A DNA stretch of 64,000 bases from Ensifer adhaerens. Its GTDB lineage: Bacteria > Pseudomonadota > Alphaproteobacteria > Rhizobiales > Rhizobiaceae. The translations under genes were made by a program, and so were the position numbers. A model generated the notes under the pieces. It did no database searches. It saw only the letters and a list, made by a program, of their open reading frames with translations, and had not been told where the DNA came from. The stretch's first letter is position 1; every line of letters starts with the position of its first letter. Location: contig OCMG01000003.1 in the NCBI GenBank assembly GCA_900215285.1, positions 124,001 through 188,000 on the forward strand, given 5' to 3'. Below, piece after piece: positions 35,385 through 44,104 of the stretch.

Positions 35385-36188
35385 TCACGCCACGATCGGG
35401 GCCTGTTCCTTGGCTATTTTATCCACGACGATCAGACCGACGCCCGCTTCCTCCAGCATCTGTCGGTCCTCGTCGCGAATTCCGTCATCCGTGATGATTG
35501 TCGTCACGCGGTCCAGCGGGCAGAGCACCAGACTGGAACGCTTCTTGAATTTCGAAGAGTCGGCGAGCACGACGAGTTCGTCGGCCTGCCCGATCAGCTT
35601 CTGCTCGGCCTGGATCAGCAGCGGATCGGCCTCCATGAGACCGAGCTTGCTCAAGCCTTGAGCACCCATGAACATGCGCTTGGCGTAGAAATTCCGCGTC
35701 ACGTCGTTCTCGAAGGGGCTCAAGATGATGTTCTGCTCGCGATAGAGCACGCCGCCCGAGAGCATGATCGTGTTCTTCGAATTCTTAAGCAGATGTTCGG
35801 CGATCGGGAACGAGTTGGTGAAGATCTGCATGCGCCGCGCGGCCAGCAGATGCACCATCTGGAAGGTCGTCGTGCCGCCATTGATGATGATCGGGTCGCC
35901 ATCGGCGCAAAGCTCGACCGCTTTCAGCGCGATCGCTCGCTTCTGAGCGATATTGATCGTTTCATTGACGGAGTAGGGCCGGCCGGCCAGGCCGGGGAAG
36001 GCCGGCGGGTTGATCGCCTCGGCCCCGCCGCGCACCCGGCGCAGTTTCTTCTGCACATGCAGCGTCGCAATGTCCCGGCGGATCGTTGCTTCCGACGATT
36101 CCGTCAGTTCAACCATTTCGCCGACAGTCACGACAGGCTTTTCCTGGACCGCTGACAGAATGATGCGATGGCGCTCTTTCTCGTGCAT
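35385..36188 (-). CDS. rhaR: Rhamnose operon regulator, DeoR family
   Basis: A 267-residue DeoR-family repressor. The helix-turn-helix lies at about residues 18-55 (VTVGEMVELTESSEATIRRD) and the sugar-phosphate-sensing domain after about 75. ATG 36188 follows a perfect AGGAGGAATTC site; the longer start at 36236 lies in the operator region. It is the first gene of rhaRSTPQUK and diverges from rhaDI. In R. leguminosarum RhaR negatively controls both units. The nested palindrome at 36232-36302 is its likely target. Confidence 0.93.
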   Translation of the reverse strand: MHEKERHRIILSAVQEKPVVTVGEMVELTESSEATIRRDIATLHVQKKLRRVRGGAEAINPPAFPGLAGRPYSVNETINIAQKRAIALKAVELCADGDPIIINGGTTTFQMVHLLAARRMQIFTNSFPIAEHLLKNSKNTIMLSGGVLYREQNIILSPFENDVTRNFYAKRMFMGAQGLSKLGLMEADPLLIQAEQKLIGQADELVVLADSSKFKKRSSLVLCPLDRVTTIITDDGIRDEDRQMLEEAGVGLIVVDKIAKEQAPIVA

Positions 36189-36231
36189 GAATTCCTCCTG
36201 GGCCTGAACATATTCATCGATTTTTAAAGTT

Positions 36232-36302
36232 GTCAATCACAATCAATCAAAAATCGTCATATTGCGCTGCAATATGATTGATAATGATCGAAAACGATTG
36301 AC
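36232..36302. promoter_or_regulatory. rha divergent operator/promoter, nested palindrome
   Basis: Three nested inverted repeats: CATATTGC/GCAATATG (36258-36265 and 36269-36276), ATCAATCA/TGATTGAT (36242-36249 and 36275-36282) and GTCAATC/GATTGAC (36232-36238 and 36296-36302). The outer arms overlap a perfect leftward -35 TTGACA (36236-36231, for rhaR) and a rightward TTGACT (36298-36303, for rhaD). One RhaR complex here could close both promoters. Confidence 0.7.
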
Positions 36303-36370
36303 TTGCGTCACGAATTGCCGCATCGATACCGCAAAACTTAGACACATGCGTTTGACGCTGGGAGGAAGAC

Positions 36371-38473
36371 ATGTCGACATCGGAAGCCGGTTCGCGGCTG
36401 AAAAACCTGTGGGATAAGGCGCGCGCGGCAGGTATGAGCGAGCCCGAACTGCTCCTTTATCGCTCCAATCTGCTCGGTTCCGATAAGCGCGTCACCAATT
36501 ACGGTGGCGGCAATACGTCGGCCAAGGTGATGCAGAAGGACCCGCTGACCGGCGAACTGGTCGAAGTTCTCTGGGTCAAGGGTTCGGGCGGCGATGTCGG
36601 CACGATCAAGATGGACGGCTTCGCCACGCTCTACATGGACAAGCTGCGGGCGCTGAAGGGCATCTATCGCGGCGTCGAATTCGAAGACGAGATGGTCGGC
36701 TATCTGCCGCACTGCACCTTCAACCTGAATGCCCGCGCCGCCTCCATCGACACGCCGCTGCACGCCTATGTGCCGAGGAAGCATGTCGACCATATGCATC
36801 CCGACGCAATCATCGCCATTGCAGCCTCGGCCAATTCCAAGGAGCTGACGCAGAAAATCTTCGGCGGCGAGATCGGCTGGCTGCCCTGGAAGCGTCCGGG
36901 CTACGAACTGGGCCTGTGGCTCGAAAAATTCTGCCTCGAAAACCCGACGGCCAAGGGCGTGGTTCTCGAAAGCCACGGCCTGTTCACCTGGGATGATGAC
37001 GCGGAGGCCTGCTACGGCCTCACCATCGACATCATCAACCGGGCCATCGCCTGGTTCGAGACCGAGACGGCCGGCAAGGCGATCTTCGGCGGCGAGAAGC
37101 ACAAGCCATTGGCTCCTGCCGAGCGCCGTGCGGTTGCCGCGAGCCTCATGCCTGCCATCCGCGGCATGATCTCGAAAGAGGCCCACATGGTCGGCCATTT
37201 CGACGATCAGGATGCCGTGCTGCAATTCGTCTGCGCCAAGGACATGGAGGCGCTCGCCGCGCTGGGCACCTCCTGCCCCGACCACTTCCTGCGCACCAAG
37301 ATCCGCCCGCTAGTCGTCGATTTCGATCCGGCGAAGCCCGATATCGCCGCGACGCTGGAAAGCCTGAAGCCGAGCGTGGAGGCCTATCGCAAGGACTATG
37401 CGGCCTATTACGAGCGCTGCAAGCATCCCGACAGCCCGGCGCTGCGTGATCCCAACGCCATCGTCTATCTGGTGCCCGGCGTCGGCATGATCACCTTTGC
37501 CAAGGACAAGGCGACGGCGCGCATCTCCGGCGAGTTCTACACGAACGCCATCAACGTGATGCGCGGCGCATCGACTGTCTCGACCTATGTCGGCCTCCCC
37601 GAACAGGAAGCCTTCGACATCGAATACTGGCTGCTTGAGGAAGCCAAGCTTCAGCGCATGCCGAAGCCGAAGTCGTTGGCCGGCCGCATCGCCATCGTCA
37701 CCGGGGGCGCCGGCGGCATCGGCTCGGCCACCGCCGCCCGGCTTCTCTCCGAAGGCGCCTGCGTGGTGCTGGCCGATATCGACGAGGCAGCGCTTGCCGC
37801 CGCCATCGACAATCTCGCCGGCCGCTACGGCAAGGATGTCGTCCGTTCGGTCAAGATGAACGTCACCGACGAAGCCGGTGTCATCTCGGCCTATGCCGAC
37901 ATGGCGGTCGAATTCGGCGGCGTCGACATCGTCGTCTCCAATGCCGGCATTGCGTCGTCCGCCCCGGTCGAGGAAACCTCGCTGGATCTGTGGAACCGCA
38001 ACATGTCGATCCTTTCGACCGGCTATTTCCTCGTCTCGCGTGAGGCCTTCAAGGTTCTGCGCAGCCAGGGGATCGGCGGCTCGGTGATCTTCATTGCGTC
38101 GAAGAACGGCCTTGCCGCTTCGCCGAACGCGTCTGCCTATTGCACGGCAAAGGCCTCCGAAATCCACCTTGCCCGCTGCCTCGCGCTCGAAGGTGCGGAA
38201 GCCGGCATTCGCGTCAATGTCGTCAATCCCGACGCCGTCCTGCGCGGCTCGAAGATCTGGTCCGGCGAATGGCTCGACCAGCGCGCCTCGACCTACAAGA
38301 CCGACAAGGTAGGTCTTGAGGAAATGTATCGCCAGCGCTCCATGCTGAAGCGTTCGGTGCTGCCCGAAGATATTGCGGAAGCGACCTATTTCTTCGCCTC
38401 CGAGGCCTCGGCCAAGTCCACGGGCAACATCATCAACGTCGACGCCGGCAACGTCCAGGCATTCACGCGATAA
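36371..38473 (+). CDS. rhaD: Bifunctional rhamnulose-1-phosphate aldolase / lactaldehyde dehydrogenase
   Basis: A 700-residue two-domain enzyme. The N-terminal class II aldolase part (about 1-400) has NYGGGNTSAKV and the metal-site pair in YVPRKHVDHMHPD plus VLESHGLFTW. The C-terminal short-chain dehydrogenase part (about 430-700) has the cofactor loop TGGAGGIG and the catalytic YCTAK. It cleaves rhamnulose-1-phosphate and oxidises the lactaldehyde formed. The size and fusion are normal for this rhizobial type. GGAGGAAG lies just before the start. It diverges from rhaR. Confidence 0.95.
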   Translation: MSTSEAGSRLKNLWDKARAAGMSEPELLLYRSNLLGSDKRVTNYGGGNTSAKVMQKDPLTGELVEVLWVKGSGGDVGTIKMDGFATLYMDKLRALKGIYRGVEFEDEMVGYLPHCTFNLNARAASIDTPLHAYVPRKHVDHMHPDAIIAIAASANSKELTQKIFGGEIGWLPWKRPGYELGLWLEKFCLENPTAKGVVLESHGLFTWDDDAEACYGLTIDIINRAIAWFETETAGKAIFGGEKHKPLAPAERRAVAASLMPAIRGMISKEAHMVGHFDDQDAVLQFVCAKDMEALAALGTSCPDHFLRTKIRPLVVDFDPAKPDIAATLESLKPSVEAYRKDYAAYYERCKHPDSPALRDPNAIVYLVPGVGMITFAKDKATARISGEFYTNAINVMRGASTVSTYVGLPEQEAFDIEYWLLEEAKLQRMPKPKSLAGRIAIVTGGAGGIGSATAARLLSEGACVVLADIDEAALAAAIDNLAGRYGKDVVRSVKMNVTDEAGVISAYADMAVEFGGVDIVVSNAGIASSAPVEETSLDLWNRNMSILSTGYFLVSREAFKVLRSQGIGGSVIFIASKNGLAASPNASAYCTAKASEIHLARCLALEGAEAGIRVNVVNPDAVLRGSKIWSGEWLDQRASTYKTDKVGLEEMYRQRSMLKRSVLPEDIAEATYFFASEASAKSTGNIINVDAGNVQAFTR

Positions 38474-38485
38474 GGCGTCCTCCCT

Positions 38486-38537
38486 CCTCTCCCCTTGTGG
38501 GAGAGGAAGAAAAATCAGCATCTTAGCTTCAGCTAAG
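38486..38537 (+). repeat. Hairpin pair between rhaD and rhaI
   Basis: CCTCTCCC/GGGAGAGG (38486-38493 and 38499-38506) resembles the repeat at 25937-25981, and CTTAGCT/AGCTAAG (38522-38528 and 38531-38537) follows. They lie in the 113-base gap and may tune rhaI expression. Confidence 0.5.
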
Positions 38538-38586
38538 TGCTAGATCTTTCAGATGAGGGGGTCGCGCGCAGGAGGAGGAACATCCC

Positions 38587-39873
38587 ATGACTCAAATCGA
38601 CAAAAGCGTCATCGACGCCCAGAACGACAAGGCATCCGCAGCCCTCAAGGCGGACTATGCAGCCCTCGGCGAACACCTTTCCCGCCGCGGCATCGATATC
38701 GATGCGGTGAAGGCGAAGGTCGCGCGCTACGGCGTCGCCGTTCCCTCCTGGGGCGTTGGCACCGGCGGCACGCGCTTTGCCCGTTTCCCCGGTGCCGGCG
38801 AACCGCGCCATATCTTCGACAAGCTGGACGATTGCGCCGTCATCCACCGCCTGACCGGGGCAACGCCCTCCGTCTCGCTCCATATCCCGTGGGACAAGGC
38901 CGATCCGGCCGCGCTGAAGGCCAAGGCGGAAGAAACCGGCCTCACCTTCGACGCGATGAACTCGAATACGTTCCAGGACCAGCCGGATCAGCCCCATTCT
39001 TACAAGTTCGGCTCGCTCTCGCATGCCAATGCCGCAACGCGCCAGCAGGCGGCCGAGCACAACATCGAATGCATCGAGATCGGCAAGGCGATCGGCTCGA
39101 AGGCACTGACGGTGTGGATCGGCGACGGCTCCAACTTCCCCGGCCAGACGAATTTCACCCGGCAGTTCGAGCGCTATCTCGAGGCGATGCGCACCGTCTA
39201 CAAGGCGCTGCCGGATGACTGGCGCATCTTCACCGAGCACAAGATGTATGAGCCGGCCTTCTATTCGACCGTCGTGCAGGACTGGGGCACCAATTACATG
39301 ATCGCCGAAGCGCTGGGCCCCAAGGCCTTCTGCCTCGTCGATCTCGGCCATCATGCGCCGAATGTGAATATCGAAATGATCGTCGCCCGCCTCATCCAGG
39401 CAAAGAAGCTCGGCGGCTTCCATTTCAATGACTCGAAATATGGCGACGATGATCTCGACACGGGTTCGATCGACCCCTATCGCCTTTTCCTCGTCTTCAA
39501 CGAACTGGTGGATGCGGAAACGCGGGGTGCTGCGGGCTTCAGCCCAGCCCACATGCTCGACCAGTCGCACAACATCACCGATCCGATCGAAAGCCTGATG
39601 GTTTCGGCCATGGAAGTGCAACGCGCCTATGCCGCCGCCCTCCTCGTTGACCGCAAGGCGCTGGAAGCCTTCCAGGAAGAGAACGACGCGCTGATGGCGA
39701 CGAACACGCTCAAAAAGGCGTTCCGCACCGATGTCGAGCCGATCCTCGCCATGGCGCGGCTGGAAAAGGGCGCGGCCATCAACCCCTTGGCAGCCTATCG
39801 CACCTCCGGCTATCGGGCCAAGGTTGCAACCGAGCGGCCAGCAGCCTCAAGCGCGGGGGGCGGGATCGTTTAA
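38587..39873 (+). CDS. rhaI: L-rhamnose isomerase
   Basis: A 428-residue isomerase of the Pseudomonas stutzeri/rhizobial type, different from E. coli RhaA. Metal-site residues are visible in IFTEHKMYEP (Glu), CLVDLGHHAPN (Asp, His) and FHFNDSKYGDDDLD (Asp cluster). A strong AGGAGGAGG site precedes ATG 38587. It follows rhaD on the same strand. It converts L-rhamnose to L-rhamnulose, feeding RhaK and then RhaD. A degenerate copy of the two-hairpin repeat starts right after its stop. Confidence 0.95.
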   Translation: MTQIDKSVIDAQNDKASAALKADYAALGEHLSRRGIDIDAVKAKVARYGVAVPSWGVGTGGTRFARFPGAGEPRHIFDKLDDCAVIHRLTGATPSVSLHIPWDKADPAALKAKAEETGLTFDAMNSNTFQDQPDQPHSYKFGSLSHANAATRQQAAEHNIECIEIGKAIGSKALTVWIGDGSNFPGQTNFTRQFERYLEAMRTVYKALPDDWRIFTEHKMYEPAFYSTVVQDWGTNYMIAEALGPKAFCLVDLGHHAPNVNIEMIVARLIQAKKLGGFHFNDSKYGDDDLDTGSIDPYRLFLVFNELVDAETRGAAGFSPAHMLDQSHNITDPIESLMVSAMEVQRAYAAALLVDRKALEAFQEENDALMATNTLKKAFRTDVEPILAMARLEKGAAINPLAAYRTSGYRAKVATERPAASSAGGGIV

Positions 39874-39974
39874 AGCAATTCCAGCGAAAGTGGAAACCGG
39901 TTTCGCGTCCGGAATTGCGTAAAAACAAAGAGATGGATCGTTTCAGCGTTTTAAAGAAACATTAAAGCGATCTA
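39874..39974 (+). repeat. Rhizobial intergenic palindromic repeat, copy 3 (degenerate)
   Basis: Nearly identical to copy 2 over the first hairpin (GCAATTCC 39875-39882, GGAATTGC 39911-39918). The second hairpin is damaged: the right arm reads TTAAAGCGATC where copy 2 has CTGAAACGATC, so pairing is weakened. It lies between rhaI and the convergent hydantoinase gene. Confidence 0.8.
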
Positions 39975-40034
39975 GAATCCAGTTAGCGGAGTCATGAGCG
40001 TGGCAAGCGGCCACGCTCCTCGTTTCTCATATTC

Positions 40035-41423
40035 TCAAGAGCGAGGCCTGTATGCCCCTTGCCCCTTTTTGCCCATCAGCGCTTCATCTTCGATCATGAC
40101 CTTGCCACCGAGAATCACGGTGGTGGGCCAGCCAGTGATTTCCATGCCTTCATAAGGCGAGTAATCCGATCCGTCGTGCATGTCTGAATGGCGGATCGTG
40201 CGTTTCACGCCGGGGTCCCAGATCGTGATGTCGGCATCGCTGCCGATCGCGAGAGAGCCTTTCTGCGGATAGAGACCGTAGGTTTTGGCGTGATTGGTGG
40301 AGGTCAGTGCGACAAAGCGCGGCAGGTCGATAAGGCCAGTCATGACGCCTTTGGAGAACAGGATCGGCAATCGCGTTTCGACACCGGGAATTCCGTTTGG
40401 AATATGCCGGAAGTTCGCCCGGCCCTTCGGGTTCAATTTGCCTTTCGGGTCGTCATACCGAAAGGGGCAATGATCCGAAGAAAACAGGTCAAAAAGGCCC
40501 GTTTCAATCCCGCGCCAGCAATCGGCCTGTGCGGCCTCGTCGCGCGGTGGCGGCGAGCAGACCATCTTGGCGCCCTCCCAGTCCATGCCATCGAGATCCT
40601 TAGCCGTCAGTGTCAGATATTGAGGACATGTCTCGGCAAACACTTTCAGTCCCCGCGCCCGCGCCCGCGCGATTTCCTCCATCGTCTGCCCGTTGGAGAC
40701 ATGAACGATCACGATCGGCACCTCGGCGATCTCGGCGAGCGACAAGGCGCGATGTGTTGCTTCGCGCTCGACAGCAACAGGTCGTGTCGATGCATGGGCA
40801 CGCGGCGCAACCTCCCCGGCCAGTTCGTGCTTTTCGATCAGATACCGGATGGCGTCCTCGTTCTCGCAATGGACCATGACTGTTGCGCCGGTGGTGCGGG
40901 CAACGTCCAGGACACTCAGGATTTCAGCATCGTTCAGCCGCAAGCCTTCATAGGTCATGAAAACCTTGAGCGATCGATATCCATCGGCAACCAACGCAGG
41001 CAGTTCCTGACCGATAATCGATGGTGAAGGGTCCGAGATGATCAAGTGGAAACTGACATCGGTGTAACAATTACCCTCTGCAAGATGGTGATAGGTCGTC
41101 AGGGCTTCTCGCAGGGACTGCCCCTTTTCCGGAAGGCAGAACGGCATGATCGTTGTGTTGCCGCCGAAAAGAGCAGACAGCGTCCCGCTCTCGAAATTGT
41201 CTGCCATCACAATCCCCTCGCCCGATGGCTGCGAGATGTGGACATGGCTGTCGATCCCGCCGGGCAGGACGTATTTCCCGGTCGCATCGATGACGCGTAC
41301 CGCCCCTTCGAGGCTCTGGCCGATCTGGACGATCCTGCCGCCGCTGACGCCGATATCGGCCTTGAAGACATCGGAGGCCGTCGCCACCGTGCCGTTCCTG
41401 ATAATGAGATCAAGCGTACTCAT
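40035..41423 (-). CDS. Dihydropyrimidinase/hydantoinase-family amidohydrolase
   Basis: A 462-residue cyclic amidohydrolase. Metal-site residues are visible: SHVHISQP (HxH, about 59-61), SLKVFMTYEG (carboxylated Lys), VMVHCEN (His), IVHVSN (His) and FSSDHCPF (Asp). It hydrolyses a cyclic imide or ureide such as dihydropyrimidine or a 5-substituted hydantoin to the ring-opened carbamoyl acid. It overlaps its GntR regulator by four bases and diverges from a peptide-type transporter, racemase-like and amidase genes. No carbamoylase gene is present nearby. Allantoinase is less likely from the motif pattern. Confidence 0.87.
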   Translation of the reverse strand: MSTLDLIIRNGTVATASDVFKADIGVSGGRIVQIGQSLEGAVRVIDATGKYVLPGGIDSHVHISQPSGEGIVMADNFESGTLSALFGGNTTIMPFCLPEKGQSLREALTTYHHLAEGNCYTDVSFHLIISDPSPSIIGQELPALVADGYRSLKVFMTYEGLRLNDAEILSVLDVARTTGATVMVHCENEDAIRYLIEKHELAGEVAPRAHASTRPVAVEREATHRALSLAEIAEVPIVIVHVSNGQTMEEIARARARGLKVFAETCPQYLTLTAKDLDGMDWEGAKMVCSPPPRDEAAQADCWRGIETGLFDLFSSDHCPFRYDDPKGKLNPKGRANFRHIPNGIPGVETRLPILFSKGVMTGLIDLPRFVALTSTNHAKTYGLYPQKGSLAIGSDADITIWDPGVKRTIRHSDMHDGSDYSPYEGMEITGWPTTVILGGKVMIEDEALMGKKGQGAYRPRS

Positions 41424-42166
41424 CGGTTGCTCCCGGTTCGGATTTCATTGGCGGCGCGCGCAGCTTCCACCACGGCAGCTCCGGTCTTTCGGCTATGATC
41501 GAGCATCAGAAGCCCTGCCTTTGCCCCATCTCCTTCCATAATGGCGTCAAAGATCGCCTGATGCTCGGCGGCTGATTCCTGCCATCTCTGCTCCGAAATC
41601 AGGGTTTCGTGCCTGTTGTGAACCGACTGTTTCGTCAATGTCGTGTGGGTGCTGGCGAGCGCCGGATTGCCCGCCAGTTCGACAATGAGTGCATGCAGCT
41701 TCTGATTTGCCTTGAAATAAGCCTTTCGGTTCCGCAACGCATGGGCTTCGCCGAGCTGCCTGTGCAGGCGCTCGATCTGGCTGAGCACGTTCGGGGTCAT
41801 CCGGGAGACCGCGATTTCAACGGCATGCCTTTCAAGTGCGCCAAGAACGTCGAATATGTCCACCAGCTCCTCTGCGGAATATTGCCGGACGCGGGCGCCC
41901 CGGCCGGGCAGAAGTTCGAGGAGACCCTCCGAGGCCAGCAATTTCACGGCTTCGCGCATGGGCGTACGCGATACGCCGATTGCCTGCGCGAGCGTGACCT
42001 CGTTCAACCGCTCCCCCGCCGGCAGGTCGCCGCGGCTGATCATCTCACGCAGTTTGTCCACGACATGGTGATGCAGAGAAGCGCGCTTGATCGCGGCCGA
42101 ATAGGGCTTGGCCCCTGCCGTCTCGTCCTCTTGGTCCATCACCGCCGCGTCCTCGACCATTGCCAT
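41420..42166 (-). CDS. GntR-family regulator, FCD (FadR) subfamily
   Basis: A 248-residue regulator. The winged helix occupies about residues 28-95 (LPAGERLNEVTLAQAIGVSR, TPMREAVKLL) and the all-helical FCD domain about 100-235. ATG 42166 follows AGGAAG; the longer open frame from 42268 runs through the control region and is not used. It is co-transcribed with the hydantoinase and faces two palindromes in the divergent region, so it probably controls both directions. Confidence 0.9.
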   Translation of the reverse strand: MAMVEDAAVMDQEDETAGAKPYSAAIKRASLHHHVVDKLREMISRGDLPAGERLNEVTLAQAIGVSRTPMREAVKLLASEGLLELLPGRGARVRQYSAEELVDIFDVLGALERHAVEIAVSRMTPNVLSQIERLHRQLGEAHALRNRKAYFKANQKLHALIVELAGNPALASTHTTLTKQSVHNRHETLISEQRWQESAAEHQAIFDAIMEGDGAKAGLLMLDHSRKTGAAVVEAARAANEIRTGSNR

Positions 42167-42218
42167 CCTGCACTTCCTGATACCGAACTGAATGCCGATT
42201 AGGCAAGCCGGTTTAATG

Positions 42219-42279
42219 ACTAAAATTAGTGCACTATGATTAGATTGAACGCAAGCTGCATTATGCATAAATAATGCAG
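42219..42279. promoter_or_regulatory. Candidate GntR operators
   Basis: Palindrome ACTAAAATTAGT (42219-42230) and a perfect 9-bp inverted repeat CTGCATTAT/ATAATGCAG (42256-42264 and 42271-42279). Both lie between the GntR gene and the binding-protein gene. The second ends where the -35 of the rightward promoter would be. Confidence 0.55.
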
Positions 42280-42296
42280 TTAGTGCTTTTATCGTT

Positions 42297-42302
42297 TATA
42301 AT
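42297..42302 (+). promoter_or_regulatory. -10 element of the peptide-type transporter operon
   Basis: A perfect TATAAT, about 75 bases before the chosen start of the binding-protein gene. No good -35 is visible; the palindrome at 42256-42279 occupies that position, which would fit an operator-covered or activator-dependent promoter. Confidence 0.45.
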
Positions 42303-42376
42303 CATAAAGATAATTTTCTGGCATGGCGCTTGCAAGGTGTGCATCGTCTATCACCTCCGCAGAAGGATGCGCCCTC

Positions 42377-44017
42377 ATGGAAGACAGCAAGCCCGCGATT
42401 GCTCGCATGAAAGCCTACCGGTCCTGTACCTCAATGCTGATCACGGCGACGTTGTCGCTGGGTCTGCTGGCCGGCCCCGCTCACGCACAAACCCCGAAAG
42501 ACGTCTTGATCGAAGTCGCAGAGCATGGGCCGAACTCCCTCGATGCCATGGCGCCGGCGGCCAACGAGTTCAGCCAGATGACCTCCTGGCAGATCTACGA
42601 TCGGCTGATCACGCATGGCACCAAGACCCTTCCGGACGGAAAGGTGATGTATGATGCGAAAAAGATCGAACCGGAACTGGCCAAGAGCTGGGACATCCTA
42701 GACGGCGGCAAGACACTGATCTTCCATCTCCGGGAAGATGCGACCTTCCACGACGGGTCGCCGGTCACTGCTGACGACGTCAAATGGTCGTTCGACCGCG
42801 CCGTTTCTGTCGGCGGGTTCCCGAGCGTTCAGATGGCGGCTGGTTCCATGACGGACCCGAAGCAGTTTTCCGTGGTTGATGCACACACGTTCAAGATCAC
42901 CCTGCCCGTCGCCGACAAGCTGACCTTGCCGGACCTTGCGGTTCCCGTTCCCTATATCGTCAACAAAAAGCTCGCCTTGCAGCACGCGACGGCCGATGAT
43001 CCGTGGGCCCTGAAATGGACGTCGCTCAACGATGCCGGTGGCGGCCCGTTCAAGGTCGGGAGCTGGAAGAGCGGCGACCGGATCGTCTTCGATCGCTTCG
43101 ACAACTGGAAGTCGGGTCCAATGCCCGCGCTGAAGCGCGTCATCCTGCGCGAGATCGCCTCCCCCGGAACGCGCCGCGCCTTGCTTGAAAAGGGCGACGT
43201 CGATGTGTCCGTCGGCCTTCCGCCGAAGGACTACGCGGAGCTTGCCGCAGCAGGCAAGGTCAATGTCATCGGCACCCTGATGCAGAACGAGCAGTTCAAC
43301 GTCGACCTCAATGTGAAGATGAAACCCTTTGATGACAAGCGCGTGCGCCAGGCCGTCGCCTACGCGATGCCCTACGACAGCATCATGAAGCAGGCGCTCT
43401 ACAATCGCGCGGAACCACTCTTCGGCGCAGACCCGTCAAAGCCTTTCCCGCCCACGTGGCCCGTCGCGTCGAAATACAACACCGACCTCGACAAGGCCAA
43501 GGCCCTCTTGAAAGAGGCCGGTTATGCCAATGGATTCAAGACCGACCTCTATATCGACATGAGCCAGACCACGGTTCAGGAGCCGATGGCGCTTCTCATG
43601 CAGGAGCAGCTGAAGAAAATCGGCATCGACATGGAAATCCACAAGGTGCCGGGTTCGGAATGGTTCGCCAAAATGGGCTCCAAGAGCATGCCCATGGACA
43701 TCAACTACTTCTACGGCTGGCTCGATTATCCTGAGTATTTCTACTTCTGGACCTACGACGGCAAGAACAACAGCGTCTTCAACACCGCCAGCTACTCAAA
43801 CCCCGAGCTCGACAAGATGATCGACGCAGCGCGGTTCGAAAGCGATCCTGCCGCCTATGATGCGCTCATTACCAAGATGAACACGATCGTTATGGACGAC
43901 GTTCCGCGCGTTCCGGTCGCGCATCTGTATGCCGACATTGCCATGCAGAAGAATGTCAAAGGCTATGTCTACTGGTTCCACACCCACCTGGACCTGAAGT
44001 CGATCTCCAAGGAATAA
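42377..44017 (+). CDS. ABC transporter binding protein, family 5 (peptide/opine type)
   Basis: A 546-residue periplasmic binding protein of the DppA/OppA family. ATG 42377 follows AGAAGGAT; ATG 42407 is an alternative. The signal peptide ends at PAHAQT (about residue 38). Family markers are PELAKSWDILDGGKTLIFHLRE, FHDGSPVTADDVKWSFDR and FNVDLNVKMKPFDDKRVRQA, quoted as landmarks. It opens the operon 42377-50923. Given the hydantoinase, racemase-like and amidase genes, the ligand may be a cyclic ureide or N-substituted amino acid rather than a peptide. Confidence 0.9.
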   Translation: MEDSKPAIARMKAYRSCTSMLITATLSLGLLAGPAHAQTPKDVLIEVAEHGPNSLDAMAPAANEFSQMTSWQIYDRLITHGTKTLPDGKVMYDAKKIEPELAKSWDILDGGKTLIFHLREDATFHDGSPVTADDVKWSFDRAVSVGGFPSVQMAAGSMTDPKQFSVVDAHTFKITLPVADKLTLPDLAVPVPYIVNKKLALQHATADDPWALKWTSLNDAGGGPFKVGSWKSGDRIVFDRFDNWKSGPMPALKRVILREIASPGTRRALLEKGDVDVSVGLPPKDYAELAAAGKVNVIGTLMQNEQFNVDLNVKMKPFDDKRVRQAVAYAMPYDSIMKQALYNRAEPLFGADPSKPFPPTWPVASKYNTDLDKAKALLKEAGYANGFKTDLYIDMSQTTVQEPMALLMQEQLKKIGIDMEIHKVPGSEWFAKMGSKSMPMDINYFYGWLDYPEYFYFWTYDGKNNSVFNTASYSNPELDKMIDAARFESDPAAYDALITKMNTIVMDDVPRVPVAHLYADIAMQKNVKGYVYWFHTHLDLKSISKE

Positions 44018-44027
44018 GCATCAGGTC

Positions 44028-44049
44028 GGGGGGCCTTGCCAGGCTCCCC
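44028..44049 (+). terminator. Stem-loop after the family 5 binding-protein gene
   Basis: Arms GGGGGGCC (44028-44035) and GGCTCCCC (44042-44049), pairing at 7 of 8 positions plus one G-T pair, 10 bases after the stop codon. No T-run follows. Confidence 0.5.
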
Positions 44050-44104
44050 AACCGAAAATCGGGAACGATCGAACGCCGGACCCTGCTGTGCGGAGATTGA
44101 ATTC

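Noticed and set aside
14176..39974. Repeats considered as a CRISPR array
   Set aside because: Only three copies, over 10 kb apart, in both orientations and with no spacers or cas genes.
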